A DNA stretch of 64,000 nucleotides from VXLM01 sp965242665 (GCA_965242665.1 OZ251484.1:496001-560000), one strand, 5' to 3'. Counted from the stretch's first letter, positions 53,427-62,886 are shown. Program-made: numbers and translations. Notes: generated by a model not told the origin, from the sequence alone.

Positions 53427-53648
53427 TCATAGTTGATTGGGATTTCGCGACGACCTGGTGAACACCGGCCGCCGAGCGGCGGATTGCTTAGCAGTGATAC
53501 ACGTACACGGCCTACCGGTGCAGACCGGGGCCCCTGCATCCTGATACGCACTGATGCAAGCATCGACGTCCTCGCATAGATAATACCCATTGGACTGATC
53601 CTTTTTCACACGCACGCCCCGCGAACCACAAGACCGACATTCTCGCAT
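53427..53648 (-). CDS. Small zinc-ribbon protein in the tetrapyrrole cluster
   Basis: A 73-residue protein. It starts MRECRSCGSRGVRVKK with a CxxC pair, then YYLCEDVDAC with a second cysteine pair, giving a probable zinc ribbon; further cysteines follow in VCTGRPCTC. The C-terminal tail is basic. AAGGGGGA lies seven bases before the ATG, a strong ribosome site, so this short frame is likely real. It sits between precorrin-2 dehydrogenase and hemC, where many genomes carry hemA. No family was recognised. Confidence 0.6.
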   Translation of the reverse strand: MRECRSCGSRGVRVKKDQSNGYYLCEDVDACISAYQDAGAPVCTGRPCTCITAKQSAARRPVFTRSSRNPNQL

Positions 53649-53713
53649 GGTCGTCCCCCTTGACCACTTGTCAACTATAACGAAACACAACCGGTCTATG
53701 AGATGGGAGACGG

Positions 53714-54436
53714 CTACTCGGCTTTGTTTGGCTGCGCCGTCTCTTCGTACATTCTGCAAATGCCCCCGACGCAATCGCATGCCGCGCCGACGAGCAGGTC
53801 TTCCATGAGCGTCTGCTTCGCCTGCTCGTATTCGTTGGCTTGAACGAGACCGATGAGATCATCGGTGATGCCTGCCTGCCAGTGGTCGGGAGGGATCCGA
53901 ACGCCCCGGACTCGCAGTTCTTCGCGCGCGTCCGAGAGCAGTGGCGCGAGGTCTGCCAATTCCATGAGACCGCGCGTCGACTTCAGGCGGCTCGTGCCGT
54001 TCAGCACCTCGCGGAACAGCCGCGCCAGCGCGGGACTTGCCCCGCCGGTCGATGTGGCGACGATGACCTCTCCGCGTCGGGCGACGGAGGGCGTGATCCA
54101 TGTGCACAGTTCGGTGACGTCTGCGACATTCAAGGGAACGTTGCGTTCGCGCGCCTCGTTGCTCACTGCGTGATTCGTTGCGTCGTCGCTCGTGTCGGCC
54201 ACGATGGCTACGAACGCGCCTTCGAGGTCGCCGCGCTGGTAAGCCCGCCTCGTCCACTCGACTTCCCCGCTGTCTGCGAGTTCCGCGACGCGCTCGGTCA
54301 CATCCGGGCTTACGACGACCACGCGCGGGCCGTACTCCAGCAGCCGCACCACCTTCTCTTCGCCCATCGCGCCGCCGCCGACGACGACGACCCGCCGCCC
54401 CCGCAGGTCGAGGAATATGGGATAATACAACGGCAT
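53714..54436 (-). CDS. Precorrin-2 dehydrogenase / sirohydrochlorin ferrochelatase-like protein
   Basis: About 240 residues, matching the N-terminal domain of CysG and yeast Met8p. It has MPLYYPIFLDLRGRRVVVVGGG with the NAD-binding glycines, VADTSDDATNHAVSNEARERNVPLNVAD, and CTWITPSVARRGEVIVATSTGGASPALARLFRE with the catalytic Asp region nearby. It oxidises precorrin-2 on the route to siroheme. The C-terminal 80 residues extend past the family core and end in a cysteine-containing segment (GAACDCVGGIC). The start at 54436 fits family N-termini; 54463 is an alternative. Confidence 0.88.
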   Translation of the reverse strand: MPLYYPIFLDLRGRRVVVVGGGAMGEEKVVRLLEYGPRVVVVSPDVTERVAELADSGEVEWTRRAYQRGDLEGAFVAIVADTSDDATNHAVSNEARERNVPLNVADVTELCTWITPSVARRGEVIVATSTGGASPALARLFREVLNGTSRLKSTRGLMELADLAPLLSDAREELRVRGVRIPPDHWQAGITDDLIGLVQANEYEQAKQTLMEDLLVGAACDCVGGICRMYEETAQPNKAE

Positions 54437-54650
54437 TTGTGGAGCTGCTCCAAACTTTCCCAATCATATCCGACGACCGCCGCCAGTACAAGCATTTCAA
54501 AGGCTAGACGGCAGGGCCAATTGGCCTGCGTCCAGTCAATCCAACCTCGACGCGCAAGACACGAGGGCGAGCGCCGCCGCGCCGGTTAGGATCTCTCCGT
54601 TCGGCTTTGGAGGGAGAACAGCAGAGTTCGCGATGCCCCGCGTTATTTGC

Positions 54651-54656
54651 TATACT
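54651..54656 (+). promoter_or_regulatory. -10 box of the second lipoprotein gene
   Basis: TATACT, 32 bases before the ATG at 54689. The best -35 candidate, TTCGCG (54627-54632), is weak. Confidence 0.4.
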
Positions 54657-54688
54657 GAGCCAACGTCGTGTGTCGAACGAGGTACCCA

Positions 54689-56293
54689 ATGCCAGTGATT
54701 GGAAGGTGGCTGTTGCCTTTCATGCTCCTCGCCGTCACGGTAGCGGCCTGTGGCGCCGGGCGGAGTGTTGCGCCCGCCGAACCGGGCGTTCGCACCGATA
54801 CCCACTCCCCCCCTCGTACAGATGCTCTAGTTCCTTGCGTCGAGGATGGATATTGCGGGGTATTGGAGGTAGGCGGGACGTTGCTCACGGCGGCATGGTT
54901 GGACGATGAACGGATGTATCTAACGGACATGCAGGGAAGGATTCGGTTGTTGAACGTCGATACCGGCGAGGTGGAGACAGTGTTGGAAGGGCTAAGTGCC
55001 CCCCAAGGGCTGACCGTATTGGATGGGCGTCTCTACGTGAGTGACATGGGTAACTTTTGCGAGTTGACCATGGAGCTCAACCCAGAGGAAGGCGTTACCG
55101 GGTGCCTCTACTGGCACACTAACTCCGAAAAGGAGTTGCTGATTCGTATCGACGCGCGAATTCTCTCCTATCGGATCGACGAATTCGGGGGACTCGACGA
55201 CCAACGAATTGTGGTTGATAGGCTACTGGCGCGGGGCGTCGACCATAGCCCAAATGGCCTGGCGAACGACGGGGAATACGTGTACGCCAGCGTTGGGAAC
55301 TTTCTGCATGGAATCCACGAGCAACAGCATTTCGAAGATCTCCTCGACGGCCTCGGGGAACGACGGCCTCGGATGGACTTGTCTGGAGTCATAGCTCGAT
55401 TTCGTCCTCCGGAGAACGAGGTCGAGGTCTACGCTTCTGGGTTCCGCAACACCTACGGAATCTCCATCGATCGGGACGGCACGATATGGGGCGCGGACAA
55501 CGACGATCAAGTAGGGAAGAAGCATTTGGAAGAGTTGAACGCCATCGTGGAGGGCGGCTTCTATGGGTTCCCGGATTGGGGGACGAACGAGGCCCCGCCT
55601 GAGGAAGACGTCATCGATCCGGTAGCAGTCATTGCGGGATCGTCGTCTACCTACGCCTATGCCAACGACGACGGCGTGTACGTTGCCTATTGGCTTAGCC
55701 GTTACGATTATACCCGAGAAGGCGGGTATGTGTACGTGGTCGACCTGTTCGACTACGAAACGTGGACGTCGAAGCCGGTCTTTCGATCTCGAGGCCTCAT
55801 CACATCCATAATGGAGCGGCGAGGGATGCTCTACCTGCCAACCCTTTCGGGAAATGTCCACGTTGTCGATCCGGGCGTTGCTACGCTGCCGATTTACGCA
55901 CCGCCGGGCGGAGCGTTCGGGAACAACGATTACGTGTCCAACGTCATTTCGTCCATGTCTCCCATCATCCAGTCCGGGTATGATGTGTATCTTGACGGCA
56001 GGCGTCTGATCTATGCGAAGAGTTCATGCAGCGAAGCGGATCGGACGACATGGTTCTTCTTGCACGTGGTTCCGGTAGATCCGAACGATCTCGAGGAAGG
56101 AAGGGAGGAGCATGGATTCGACAACCTCGACTTCACGTTCGTTTCGGATCGCGGCTGGCGCAGCGGCGGCAGTTGCTTTGTAGTAGTGGAGTTGCCGGAG
56201 TATGAGATACGCGAGATCGAGACTGGGCAGACTGTGCTTGGAGAGGATGGTTACGCGAACGTATGGGATGCGGAATACCGATTCGAGCGGTAG
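54689..56293 (+). CDS. Secreted lipoprotein, sugar dehydrogenase-like beta-propeller (paralogue)
   Basis: A 534-residue paralogue of the protein at 2396. The signal peptide ends LLAVTVAAC, a clear lipobox. Shared blocks include LDDERMYLTDMQGRIRLLNVDTGE, SPNGLANDGEYVYASVG, FRNTYGISIDRDGTIWGADNDD and the last 70 residues almost in full. A segment with extra Tyr and Arg (WLSRYDYTREGGYVYVV) is longer than in the other copy. ACGAGGT precedes the ATG. The catalytic competence is not known. Both copies stand near the window ends with no shared neighbours. Confidence 0.78.
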   Translation: MPVIGRWLLPFMLLAVTVAACGAGRSVAPAEPGVRTDTHSPPRTDALVPCVEDGYCGVLEVGGTLLTAAWLDDERMYLTDMQGRIRLLNVDTGEVETVLEGLSAPQGLTVLDGRLYVSDMGNFCELTMELNPEEGVTGCLYWHTNSEKELLIRIDARILSYRIDEFGGLDDQRIVVDRLLARGVDHSPNGLANDGEYVYASVGNFLHGIHEQQHFEDLLDGLGERRPRMDLSGVIARFRPPENEVEVYASGFRNTYGISIDRDGTIWGADNDDQVGKKHLEELNAIVEGGFYGFPDWGTNEAPPEEDVIDPVAVIAGSSSTYAYANDDGVYVAYWLSRYDYTREGGYVYVVDLFDYETWTSKPVFRSRGLITSIMERRGMLYLPTLSGNVHVVDPGVATLPIYAPPGGAFGNNDYVSNVISSMSPIIQSGYDVYLDGRRLIYAKSSCSEADRTTWFFLHVVPVDPNDLEEGREEHGFDNLDFTFVSDRGWRSGGSCFVVVELPEYEIREIETGQTVLGEDGYANVWDAEYRFER

Positions 56294-56438
56294 CAGCCGG
56301 ACGGCGCGCAGTGTCACACCCCCCGAGCCGCGATTCTGCGCTCGGCGTCAAAGGACGGATCCAAGTGTGTGTCGGCTTGCCCGCGGCGCCCCCTGCGTAT
56401 ACACTGGAGCGGCACTCTTGCAGATGTGAGGACGTGAC

Positions 56439-57452
56439 ATGAAGATCGCAATGCTGCGAGGTCCGCGCGACCTCGTAATCGAAGACCACCCGCTGGACAC
56501 GCAGAACCTCGGCCCAAACGATATTTGGGGAGAGACGGTAATCACTGGCTTCAAGATTGGCACCGACCGGGGGAACTACGAGGGCGCGGAGGACGTTCCC
56601 GGCGCGCCGACCTACCCCCGCTGGGTAGGCGACAGCAACCTGGCCGTCGTGAGAGCAGTTGGAAGCAACGTGGCCCGGTTCAAGCCGGGCGATAGGGTAG
56701 TCTCTCGTCAGCCCCACCAGTCGGAGTGGGTCGCCGACCAGCACGCGTCGATTGTGAAGGTGCCTGACGGTGTGGACTCGGAGGATGCGATATGGGGCCA
56801 CTTGTACACGCTCAGCGGGCTTTGCTATCGGAAGGCGAACTTCGTGCCGGGAGAATACGTGGCGGTCGTTGGTCTCGGGGTGCTCGGTCTCGGCGCAGTC
56901 GGTCTCGGGCGTTCGATGGGGGCTAGGACGATTGGGATCGGCAACAGCCCGATTCGGAACGAGATGGCTATGCAGATGGGCGCTCACGCGGCGTTCATGC
57001 ACAACGACCCTGACCTCGCCGCCAAGTTGGACGATTACACCAATGGCAACGGCGTCGACTTGGTCATTCTGACTGCCAACCCGTGGCCTGCGTATCGTGC
57101 GTCCGTCGAGATGGTGCGCGAGAATGGTCGGGTCTCCATCGTGAGCCTTCTCGGCCGCGGCGAGGAACCCGCCGATTTCAACCCTCTGGCGATGCAATGG
57201 TTCTATCTGAAGGGCATCTCCTTGATCGCAGTCAACGGCACCGCGCCCTATCAGTATCCGCAGGCCAACGCCGACCGCATGGAATGGAACAAGCAGTGCG
57301 AGTTCGTGCTGCAGCTGATGGCGGACGGAAGCCTCCGCCCGAGCGAGGTCGTCACGCACCGGATGCACTACTCGCGCATGAAGGATGCCTACGAGATGGC
57401 GTACCATCGGGAGAAGACGATGTTGGGGGTGGTCTTTCGATGGAGGGAGTGA
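56439..57452 (+). CDS. MDR-family oxidoreductase (alcohol-dehydrogenase-like), probably zinc-independent
   Basis: A 337-residue medium-chain dehydrogenase/reductase. The Rossmann glycine motif is VAVVGLGVLGLGAVGLG. The N-terminal GroES-like half has KPGDRVVSRQPHQSEW. The position of the catalytic zinc cysteine (normally in a CGTD-like segment) reads FKIGTDRG with no cysteine, and the structural four-cysteine zinc loop is absent, so it probably works without zinc. The substrate is unknown. A short gap (57453-57517) separates it from a convergent tRNA gene. Confidence 0.82.
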   Translation: MKIAMLRGPRDLVIEDHPLDTQNLGPNDIWGETVITGFKIGTDRGNYEGAEDVPGAPTYPRWVGDSNLAVVRAVGSNVARFKPGDRVVSRQPHQSEWVADQHASIVKVPDGVDSEDAIWGHLYTLSGLCYRKANFVPGEYVAVVGLGVLGLGAVGLGRSMGARTIGIGNSPIRNEMAMQMGAHAAFMHNDPDLAAKLDDYTNGNGVDLVILTANPWPAYRASVEMVRENGRVSIVSLLGRGEEPADFNPLAMQWFYLKGISLIAVNGTAPYQYPQANADRMEWNKQCEFVLQLMADGSLRPSEVVTHRMHYSRMKDAYEMAYHREKTMLGVVFRWRE

Positions 57453-57517
57453 GACGGGACGAGTAGACGGCCTTCGCTGCAACTGGCTTGGAGTTGCAGC
57501 CCGTCGTTGGATGATCT

Positions 57518-57593
<76 letters not shown>

Positions 57594-57752
57594 GGACTCA
57601 ACCAGCGTATCCCAGCGGCGGACGGAGTGTCAAGGCGCTCTCGTATACGCCGCCGTCTCGGCGGGACGGAGCGAGTCGAACCGACCGGACTTCCCGCATG
57701 TGCGCCCGCATGTTCAGGGGCCGCCGCAACGTCCACACGCTCTATTTGGTGA

Positions 57753-58817
57753 TCAGTGATGGGTGGCCTTGAGGCTCTGAACCGCCGCGATGCGCCGTTC
57801 GGCGATTGCGGCGGCGGCGGCGTGCGTGGTGATGCGCTCGTCACGGGCGATCTGGATCACCTCGATCGTCGTCTCATAGATGCGCCTCGTCATTTCCTCG
57901 GCGCGGTCCTTGCGGTATGCCCCGCCGATTTCTGCCGCGACGTTTATTATCCCGCCGGCGTTGATGACGAAGTCTGGCGCGTAGGTGATGGCGCGCTCTT
58001 CTAGGCGTTGGCCGTCCGCGTCGGTTTCGAGCTGGTTGTTTGCCCCGCCAGCGACGACCTGACACCGAAGCCGGGGGATGGTGTCGGCGTTCAGAACTCC
58101 GCCGAGGGCGCAGGGAGAGAATATGTCGCATTCTGCGTCGTATATTTCGTCTGGCTGCAGGACGGTCGCGCCCATCTCCGCGGCTCGTCTGCGGGCGCGC
58201 TCGTCTATGTCGGTTGCCACGATCTTGGCTCCTTCCAACACGAGATGCTCCGCAGTACGGCGGCCCACATTTCCAAATCCCTGGAACGCTACCGTCCGCC
58301 CGGAGAGGTCGTCGTCTCCCCACGTCGACTTGGCGGCCGCTTTCATGCCAAGGTAGACGCCCAGACCAGTCATGACCGATGTATCCCCACTGCCTCCGAG
58401 TGACTCCGGAAGGCCTACGACGTGAGAGGTCTCCTGGGCGACGTATTCGAGGTCGCGGGGGGTCATCCCCACGTCTTCAGTGGTAATGTACCGCCCTCCC
58501 AGAGCGTCTACGTGACGGCCCAAGGCGCGCAGCATCGCCTCGCTCTTGTCCGTGCGTGGGTTTGCGACGATAAGCGCCTTGCCTCCCCCAAAGTTGAGAC
58601 CGGCGACCGCGGACTTGTAGGTCATCGCGCGGGAAAGCCGGAGCACGTCCATCGCCGCGTCGCCGTCGCTGGCGTGCGGCCATATCCGCAGCCCCCCGCA
58701 ACTGGGGCCTAGCGTGGTATCGTGGATGGCGATGAATGCCTTCATCCGCACGGACGGTTCCATGCACACGAGCAGCTGCTCATGGCCGTGAGTCTCCATG
58801 TATTCGATGACTTCCAT
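57753..58817 (-). CDS. Leucine/glutamate-type amino-acid dehydrogenase
   Basis: A 354-residue Glu/Leu/Phe/Val dehydrogenase. The substrate domain has LGPSCGGLRIWPH and the lysine-bearing MTYKSAVAGLNFGGGKALI; the aspartate is in YITTEDVGMT. The NAD domain has VAFQGFGNVGRRTAEHL and then CDIFSPCALGGVLN, VVAGGANNQLE. Length and the GGCxxGxR-free first motif favour the leucine/valine dehydrogenase group. It is divergent from the FAD oxidoreductase gene. Confidence 0.9.
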   Translation of the reverse strand: MEVIEYMETHGHEQLLVCMEPSVRMKAFIAIHDTTLGPSCGGLRIWPHASDGDAAMDVLRLSRAMTYKSAVAGLNFGGGKALIVANPRTDKSEAMLRALGRHVDALGGRYITTEDVGMTPRDLEYVAQETSHVVGLPESLGGSGDTSVMTGLGVYLGMKAAAKSTWGDDDLSGRTVAFQGFGNVGRRTAEHLVLEGAKIVATDIDERARRRAAEMGATVLQPDEIYDAECDIFSPCALGGVLNADTIPRLRCQVVAGGANNQLETDADGQRLEERAITYAPDFVINAGGIINVAAEIGGAYRKDRAEEMTRRIYETTIEVIQIARDERITTHAAAAAIAERRIAAVQSLKATHH

Positions 58818-58931
58818 ACGGTATCCTCAGTTTGGAGTGCGGCGCGGGAGCGGATTGGTCGCGCGGTCGATGATGCTATTATAGTGGGTAAGGTCGGGGC
58901 GAGACAACCTTCTGCCGCGGGCGGGGCAATC

Positions 58932-60050
58932 TTGGGCGACACCGTTGACGTTGCAATCTTGGGCGGCGGCATCGTTGGATGCGCGGCTGCGTACTACCTG
59001 AGCCGCGAGGGAATAGATGCGGCAGTACTTGACCACCAGGGAATCGGCGCGGCCGCATCTGGATACGCGCTTGGACTGCTGAATCCCCTCGTGGGCGTTG
59101 GCATACCGGGTCCTCTCGCCGCGTTTGCCGGCGCAGCGTTTGCCGAGCATCTGCGGCTTTGGCCGCTGCTCCAAGCGGAGTCGTCCATCGAGTTCCATGG
59201 ACGAACGCTGCCTCACCTCGAACTGGCTCTGAACGATGCGGACGCATCCGCAGTGCGCCAAGAGGCGCGGCGATGGGACGCCGAGGACGGATTCTCCGCG
59301 CAGTGGCTGGCCCCTCGGGAGGTCCGGGAACTGGACGCGCGCATCAGTGAAGACATCGCAGGGGCGGCCCTGCTCGAAGACGTGGGGATGGTGGATAGCC
59401 GCCTACTTACCATGGCGCTCATGGACGCAGCAAGTCGGGCGGGCGCTCGCGTCGTGCGTGACCGCGCGCGGGGGATTACAGGGTCGAACGGGAGGGCGAC
59501 TGGGGTGAAGACGGCGCGAGGCGAGGTCGGATGCGGTGCAGTGGTTGCGGCCATGGGGCCGTGGTCCGGATCGGCGGGAGCGTGGCTCGGCGTCGATATT
59601 CCCGTCAATCCCTTCAAGGGGCAGATCGTTCGACTAGAGGGATTGCATCCGCCGCTCGAATACCATGTGGCGGGTTCCTCTGCGGTGGCGCAGAAATCGG
59701 ACGGGTTGCTCTGGGTCGCATCGACTGAAGAGGACGGGGGTTTCGATCTTTCCACCACATGCGAAGCGAGGAGTTTGCTGCTCGACCGTGCTCGGCGCAT
59801 CCTTCCGTTCATCGGGGACTTGCGCACGGTAGACCAAACCGCTTGCCTGCGTCCGAGAACCGCGGACGGACTCCCGATACTCGGCAGAGTGCAGAGTTGG
59901 GACAACGTCTACGCGGCCACTGGCGCCGGCAAGAAAGGCATCCTGCTTGGCCCTGCCATGGGGCTGTCCGCGACGGATCTGGTAGTCGAACGCATCCCCC
60001 GCGCGCCCATAGACGGCTTTGGCTTCGAGCGCTTTCGGGCCGGGGAGTGA
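58932..60050 (+). CDS. FAD-dependent amino-acid oxidase-like oxidoreductase (DAO family)
   Basis: About 372 residues. The FAD-binding beta-alpha-beta is VDVAILGGGIVGCAAAYYLSREG, then AAASGYALGLLNPL. The late NVYAATGAGKKGILLGPAMG is typical of glycine oxidase/D-amino-acid oxidase relatives. The frame is open far upstream, but a -10-like TATAGT (58880-58885) with TTGGTC upstream lies between, so the start is probably the TTG at 58932. The neighbour is an amino-acid dehydrogenase; joint amino-acid catabolism is possible but unproven. Confidence 0.78.
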   Translation: MGDTVDVAILGGGIVGCAAAYYLSREGIDAAVLDHQGIGAAASGYALGLLNPLVGVGIPGPLAAFAGAAFAEHLRLWPLLQAESSIEFHGRTLPHLELALNDADASAVRQEARRWDAEDGFSAQWLAPREVRELDARISEDIAGAALLEDVGMVDSRLLTMALMDAASRAGARVVRDRARGITGSNGRATGVKTARGEVGCGAVVAAMGPWSGSAGAWLGVDIPVNPFKGQIVRLEGLHPPLEYHVAGSSAVAQKSDGLLWVASTEEDGGFDLSTTCEARSLLLDRARRILPFIGDLRTVDQTACLRPRTADGLPILGRVQSWDNVYAATGAGKKGILLGPAMGLSATDLVVERIPRAPIDGFGFERFRAGE

Positions 60051-60116
60051 GGCGCAGCTAGGTCTCATGAGTGAAGCGAGTGATGCTAGACGGATGGGAA
60101 AGCAGTTCGTGCGGTG

Positions 60117-60818
60117 CTAGTTGGTCTTGCGGCGGCGGTCGAGCTCGATGATTGCGGCTACGAGCTTGTAGCAGGCATCCCGGTACGGATCTCCGAGGCT
60201 AACAGTTAGGTAGCAATGGTGTATCTCGTAGACGCCGTCCAGTTTCGCCAAGTACTCCCCTTCGTATATTGGGTCGGTTACCCATAGCGCATAATTGACG
60301 CCTGCATGGGAGAATTTGGCTTGCACTCGGCGTTTGGCGCTGCCGAATGCTTCGCCGGGGCTGAACACGTATAGGGTGAGACGTTCGATGTAGACCAGTC
60401 GCAGAGAGCCGGACACGCGCGGCATCGCATCGAGAGGGACCTTGTCATTCTCTCCCTCGTAGGTGCTGTATCCATCAGCCCAGAGCGGCTCGATGGGATC
60501 TACGAGCTTGGAAAGGTCGAACCGGGAGTAGGTTCCTATTTTTCGCCAGTAGAACTCTGGATCGAGCAGCCAATTTTCTGGCTGCCAGCGGCTCGGCTTT
60601 GGTTCGATAACTGGGACGTGGACGATGTCGAGCGTGCGTGGGTCACTGCCGTCTTCGTACTGGCGCTCGTACTCGGAGACCTCTTGCTCCTCGCGCGCGC
60701 TCACGGGTCGGATCCAGATCCCAGGCCCGCGCTCTTCACTCCATTCTCGGCCTGCAATGCACCGCCCGGACATCTTTCGAGAGTTGGCGAGGCAGACGAT
60801 TTGCTTGCTCCAGGGCAT
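60117..60818 (-). CDS. Dual OB-domain-containing protein
   Basis: A 233-residue protein. The N-terminus KQIVCLANSRKMSGRCIAGREW matches the opening of proteins with the Dual-OB domain, followed by WIRPVS and a middle region PENWLLDPEFYWRK. The later FSHAGVNYALWVTDPIYE and YLTVSLGDPYRDACYKLVAAII suit a second OB-like barrel. Such proteins are predicted nucleic-acid binders. It begins 9 bases after the AlbA_2/HATPase gene, so the two are almost certainly one operon. Confidence 0.7.
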   Translation of the reverse strand: MPWSKQIVCLANSRKMSGRCIAGREWSEERGPGIWIRPVSAREEQEVSEYERQYEDGSDPRTLDIVHVPVIEPKPSRWQPENWLLDPEFYWRKIGTYSRFDLSKLVDPIEPLWADGYSTYEGENDKVPLDAMPRVSGSLRLVYIERLTLYVFSPGEAFGSAKRRVQAKFSHAGVNYALWVTDPIYEGEYLAKLDGVYEIHHCYLTVSLGDPYRDACYKLVAAIIELDRRRKTN

Positions 60819-60827
60819 TGCCGGTCT

Positions 60828-62084
60828 CTACTTTGCCGCCCAAATTACGAGGCGCAGCTCGCTGTCGTCGATCAGGCTGTATTCTGGCAATCGTCCGGAC
60901 AAGGCCTTGCACTCTTTGCGAATGATGGGCACGCCGTCCCCGCGCGTGTCCATCATTCGCGTGCGTCCGAGTCCAAAGGGTGCGGGGCAGCGCGCCAGCA
61001 GAGATACGATCAGCTCGTTGCGGCTCGACTGCCTCAGGTGCAGGCTGCCGGTGGTGAGGGTGTTTGACAGCGCGCCTGGGACATGGAGCTCGAGGCGGTC
61101 GTCGAACATGTGCAAGCGGACTCGGGATCCGGAGGTCGAGTAGTCGCGGTGCGCCACCGCGTTCACGATAGCCTCAAAGACGGCCCGTTCGCTAAACTGC
61201 GGCCGCTCCGACCGGGCGACTCGCTTGGTGGCTCGCACGAACATGTTCCGTTGGACGAAGTGTATAGCGTCCGCGACCTGCTGATCAAGCGGCCCGCCGA
61301 TGTCGCGCGCGTCTGTTTGATAGTCGGTGTCCGTCCGTTCACCGGCGTAGCTGACGGCCTGTATGTATGCGTGAGGGAGCCACCGCTGCGGGTTTGATGT
61401 ACAGAGCAGGACGCCTGCGAGAGTCAGGCGGGGGTTTCCGTCCGCGTCGTCGGTGATGATGTGGATCTTGCGTAACGTGTCATCGGACGTTCGAACTGCA
61501 TCTTCACGGGGATGGGACGCTGGTTCGTCGTCGTCTCCGCGCAAGAAGCGTTGAGTCAGGGAGTAGTGCAGGTCTGACGGCGCAGTGGACGGCACGACGG
61601 ACTCATCGAAACGTATGACTCGGGTTTGGCTGCGCTCTTGAAAGATGCGGGCGAGTGCTTCTGGGTGCATCTCCCGCTTGGAACTTCCAATTCTGCGAAA
61701 GTAACCACCTGGGCTCTTGTGTACGAACAAGCTGCGATCGACGTCTACGCGCAACACTGGTACGAGGCTGCCTGTGGGGTTTTCTAGCTCTATCTTGAGA
61801 ATGTCTGCGTCGAGAGAGGGGGTCACCAAGTCGTTGCAGATTTCGCGGACCCAGGTTTCGACGGAATCGATGCAGTCGAGGGGGATGCCTTGGACATGGT
61901 GGGTCTTGTCATCCACGCCCAGAATCAACGTTCCGCCGCGGCTGTTGGCGAAAGCCGCCAATTCGTCGGCGAGCGAGCGGCGATCGGGTTTGTCAACTTG
62001 GCGGCCGGAGAAGAGGACGGTCTTGAACTCTAGGGTCGAGTCTTCGCCGAGTCTGATGCGGCGCGTGAAGTCTTGGTCTGACAT
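60828..62084 (-). CDS. AlbA_2 (Schlafen-type) domain protein with C-terminal HATPase-like domain
   Basis: A 418-residue protein. Residues 10-130 are an AlbA_2 domain: GEDSTLEFKTVLFSG, LADELAAFANSRGGTLILGVDD, and KSPGGYFRRIGSSKREM. The C-terminal part (about 270-400) has FSERAVFEAIVNAVAHRDYSTSGSRVRLHMFDDRLELHVPGAL, the HATPase_c_4-like segment seen in RecG-like transcriptional regulators. This layout is found in regulators and in several anti-phage systems. AAGGTGAGG lies upstream of the ATG, and a TATACA box further upstream may be the promoter. It leads the operon with the Dual-OB gene. Confidence 0.83.
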   Translation of the reverse strand: MSDQDFTRRIRLGEDSTLEFKTVLFSGRQVDKPDRRSLADELAAFANSRGGTLILGVDDKTHHVQGIPLDCIDSVETWVREICNDLVTPSLDADILKIELENPTGSLVPVLRVDVDRSLFVHKSPGGYFRRIGSSKREMHPEALARIFQERSQTRVIRFDESVVPSTAPSDLHYSLTQRFLRGDDDEPASHPREDAVRTSDDTLRKIHIITDDADGNPRLTLAGVLLCTSNPQRWLPHAYIQAVSYAGERTDTDYQTDARDIGGPLDQQVADAIHFVQRNMFVRATKRVARSERPQFSERAVFEAIVNAVAHRDYSTSGSRVRLHMFDDRLELHVPGALSNTLTTGSLHLRQSSRNELIVSLLARCPAPFGLGRTRMMDTRGDGVPIIRKECKALSGRLPEYSLIDDSELRLVIWAAK

Positions 62085-62175
62085 CGTTTGCTTCGTCCGA
62101 TTTCGCCCTCACCTTGGAATGAGTTGGGTTGTATAGTGAAAGTGAACGCGTGCAGGTTGCGCTGCCAACGGCAGA

Positions 62176-62886
62176 CTACGCAGTATCGCCCCCGAGCCCA
62201 TCGTCTATCACGAGGCCGTCTTTCATGCGCACGATACGGTCGGCGATCTCTCCGACTTCCCTCGAGTGGGTGACGATTACGAAGGTTTCCCCGCTGTCCT
62301 TGTTGAGTTGTATCATCAAGTCCATGACCTCGTTCGCGGTTTCGCTGTCGAGGTCGCCCGTTGGTTCGTCTGCCCAAACGATGGCCGGACGGTTGACGAG
62401 TGCGCGCGCGATGGTGACACGCTGGCGCTGTCCGCCGGAGAGCTCCGCAGGGAGATGGTTCGCGCGCTCGGATAGGCCGACCTGTTCGAGAAGATCGAGA
62501 GACCGCCTTCTAGCCTCCTTGGAGCTGATGCCGGAGACGAGGAGGGGCATCTCGACGTTCTCCACGGCGCTCAGCACCGGCAAGAGGTTGTAGAGCTGGA
62601 AGACGAAGCCCATGCGCCGCGCGCGGTAGTCGCTCCTCTCATCGTCCGGCAAGTCGTGAATCACCTGCCCATCGATGACGACCGTGCCCGAGTCGATGTC
62701 GTCCAGTCCAGACAGGCAATTGAGGGTGGTAGTCTTTCCGCAGCCGCTGGGTCCCATGATCGCTACCATTTCGCCGCGCTTGACTTGAAGGTCGATTCCT
62801 CGGAGGGCCGATACGGTAATCGCCCCGGTGCTGTATGTCTTCTGGATGCCAGTCGCGTTGACGATGTATCCGTTCTCTTCAGTCAT
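62176..62886 (-). CDS. ABC transporter ATP-binding protein (MacB/LolD-like)
   Basis: A 236-residue ATPase. The Walker A is MGPSGCGKTT, the Q-loop is FVFQLYNLLP, the signature LSGGQRQR, Walker B IVWADEPTGDLDS, and the switch histidine is in VTHSRE. NLLPVLSAVENVEMPLL is typical of the MacB/LolD/FtsE-like group that exports lipoproteins, peptides or drugs. GAGAGGT lies before the ATG at 62886. No permease gene lies in the window on either side of it. Confidence 0.92.
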   Translation of the reverse strand: MTEENGYIVNATGIQKTYSTGAITVSALRGIDLQVKRGEMVAIMGPSGCGKTTTLNCLSGLDDIDSGTVVIDGQVIHDLPDDERSDYRARRMGFVFQLYNLLPVLSAVENVEMPLLVSGISSKEARRRSLDLLEQVGLSERANHLPAELSGGQRQRVTIARALVNRPAIVWADEPTGDLDSETANEVMDLMIQLNKDSGETFVIVTHSREVGEIADRIVRMKDGLVIDDGLGGDTA

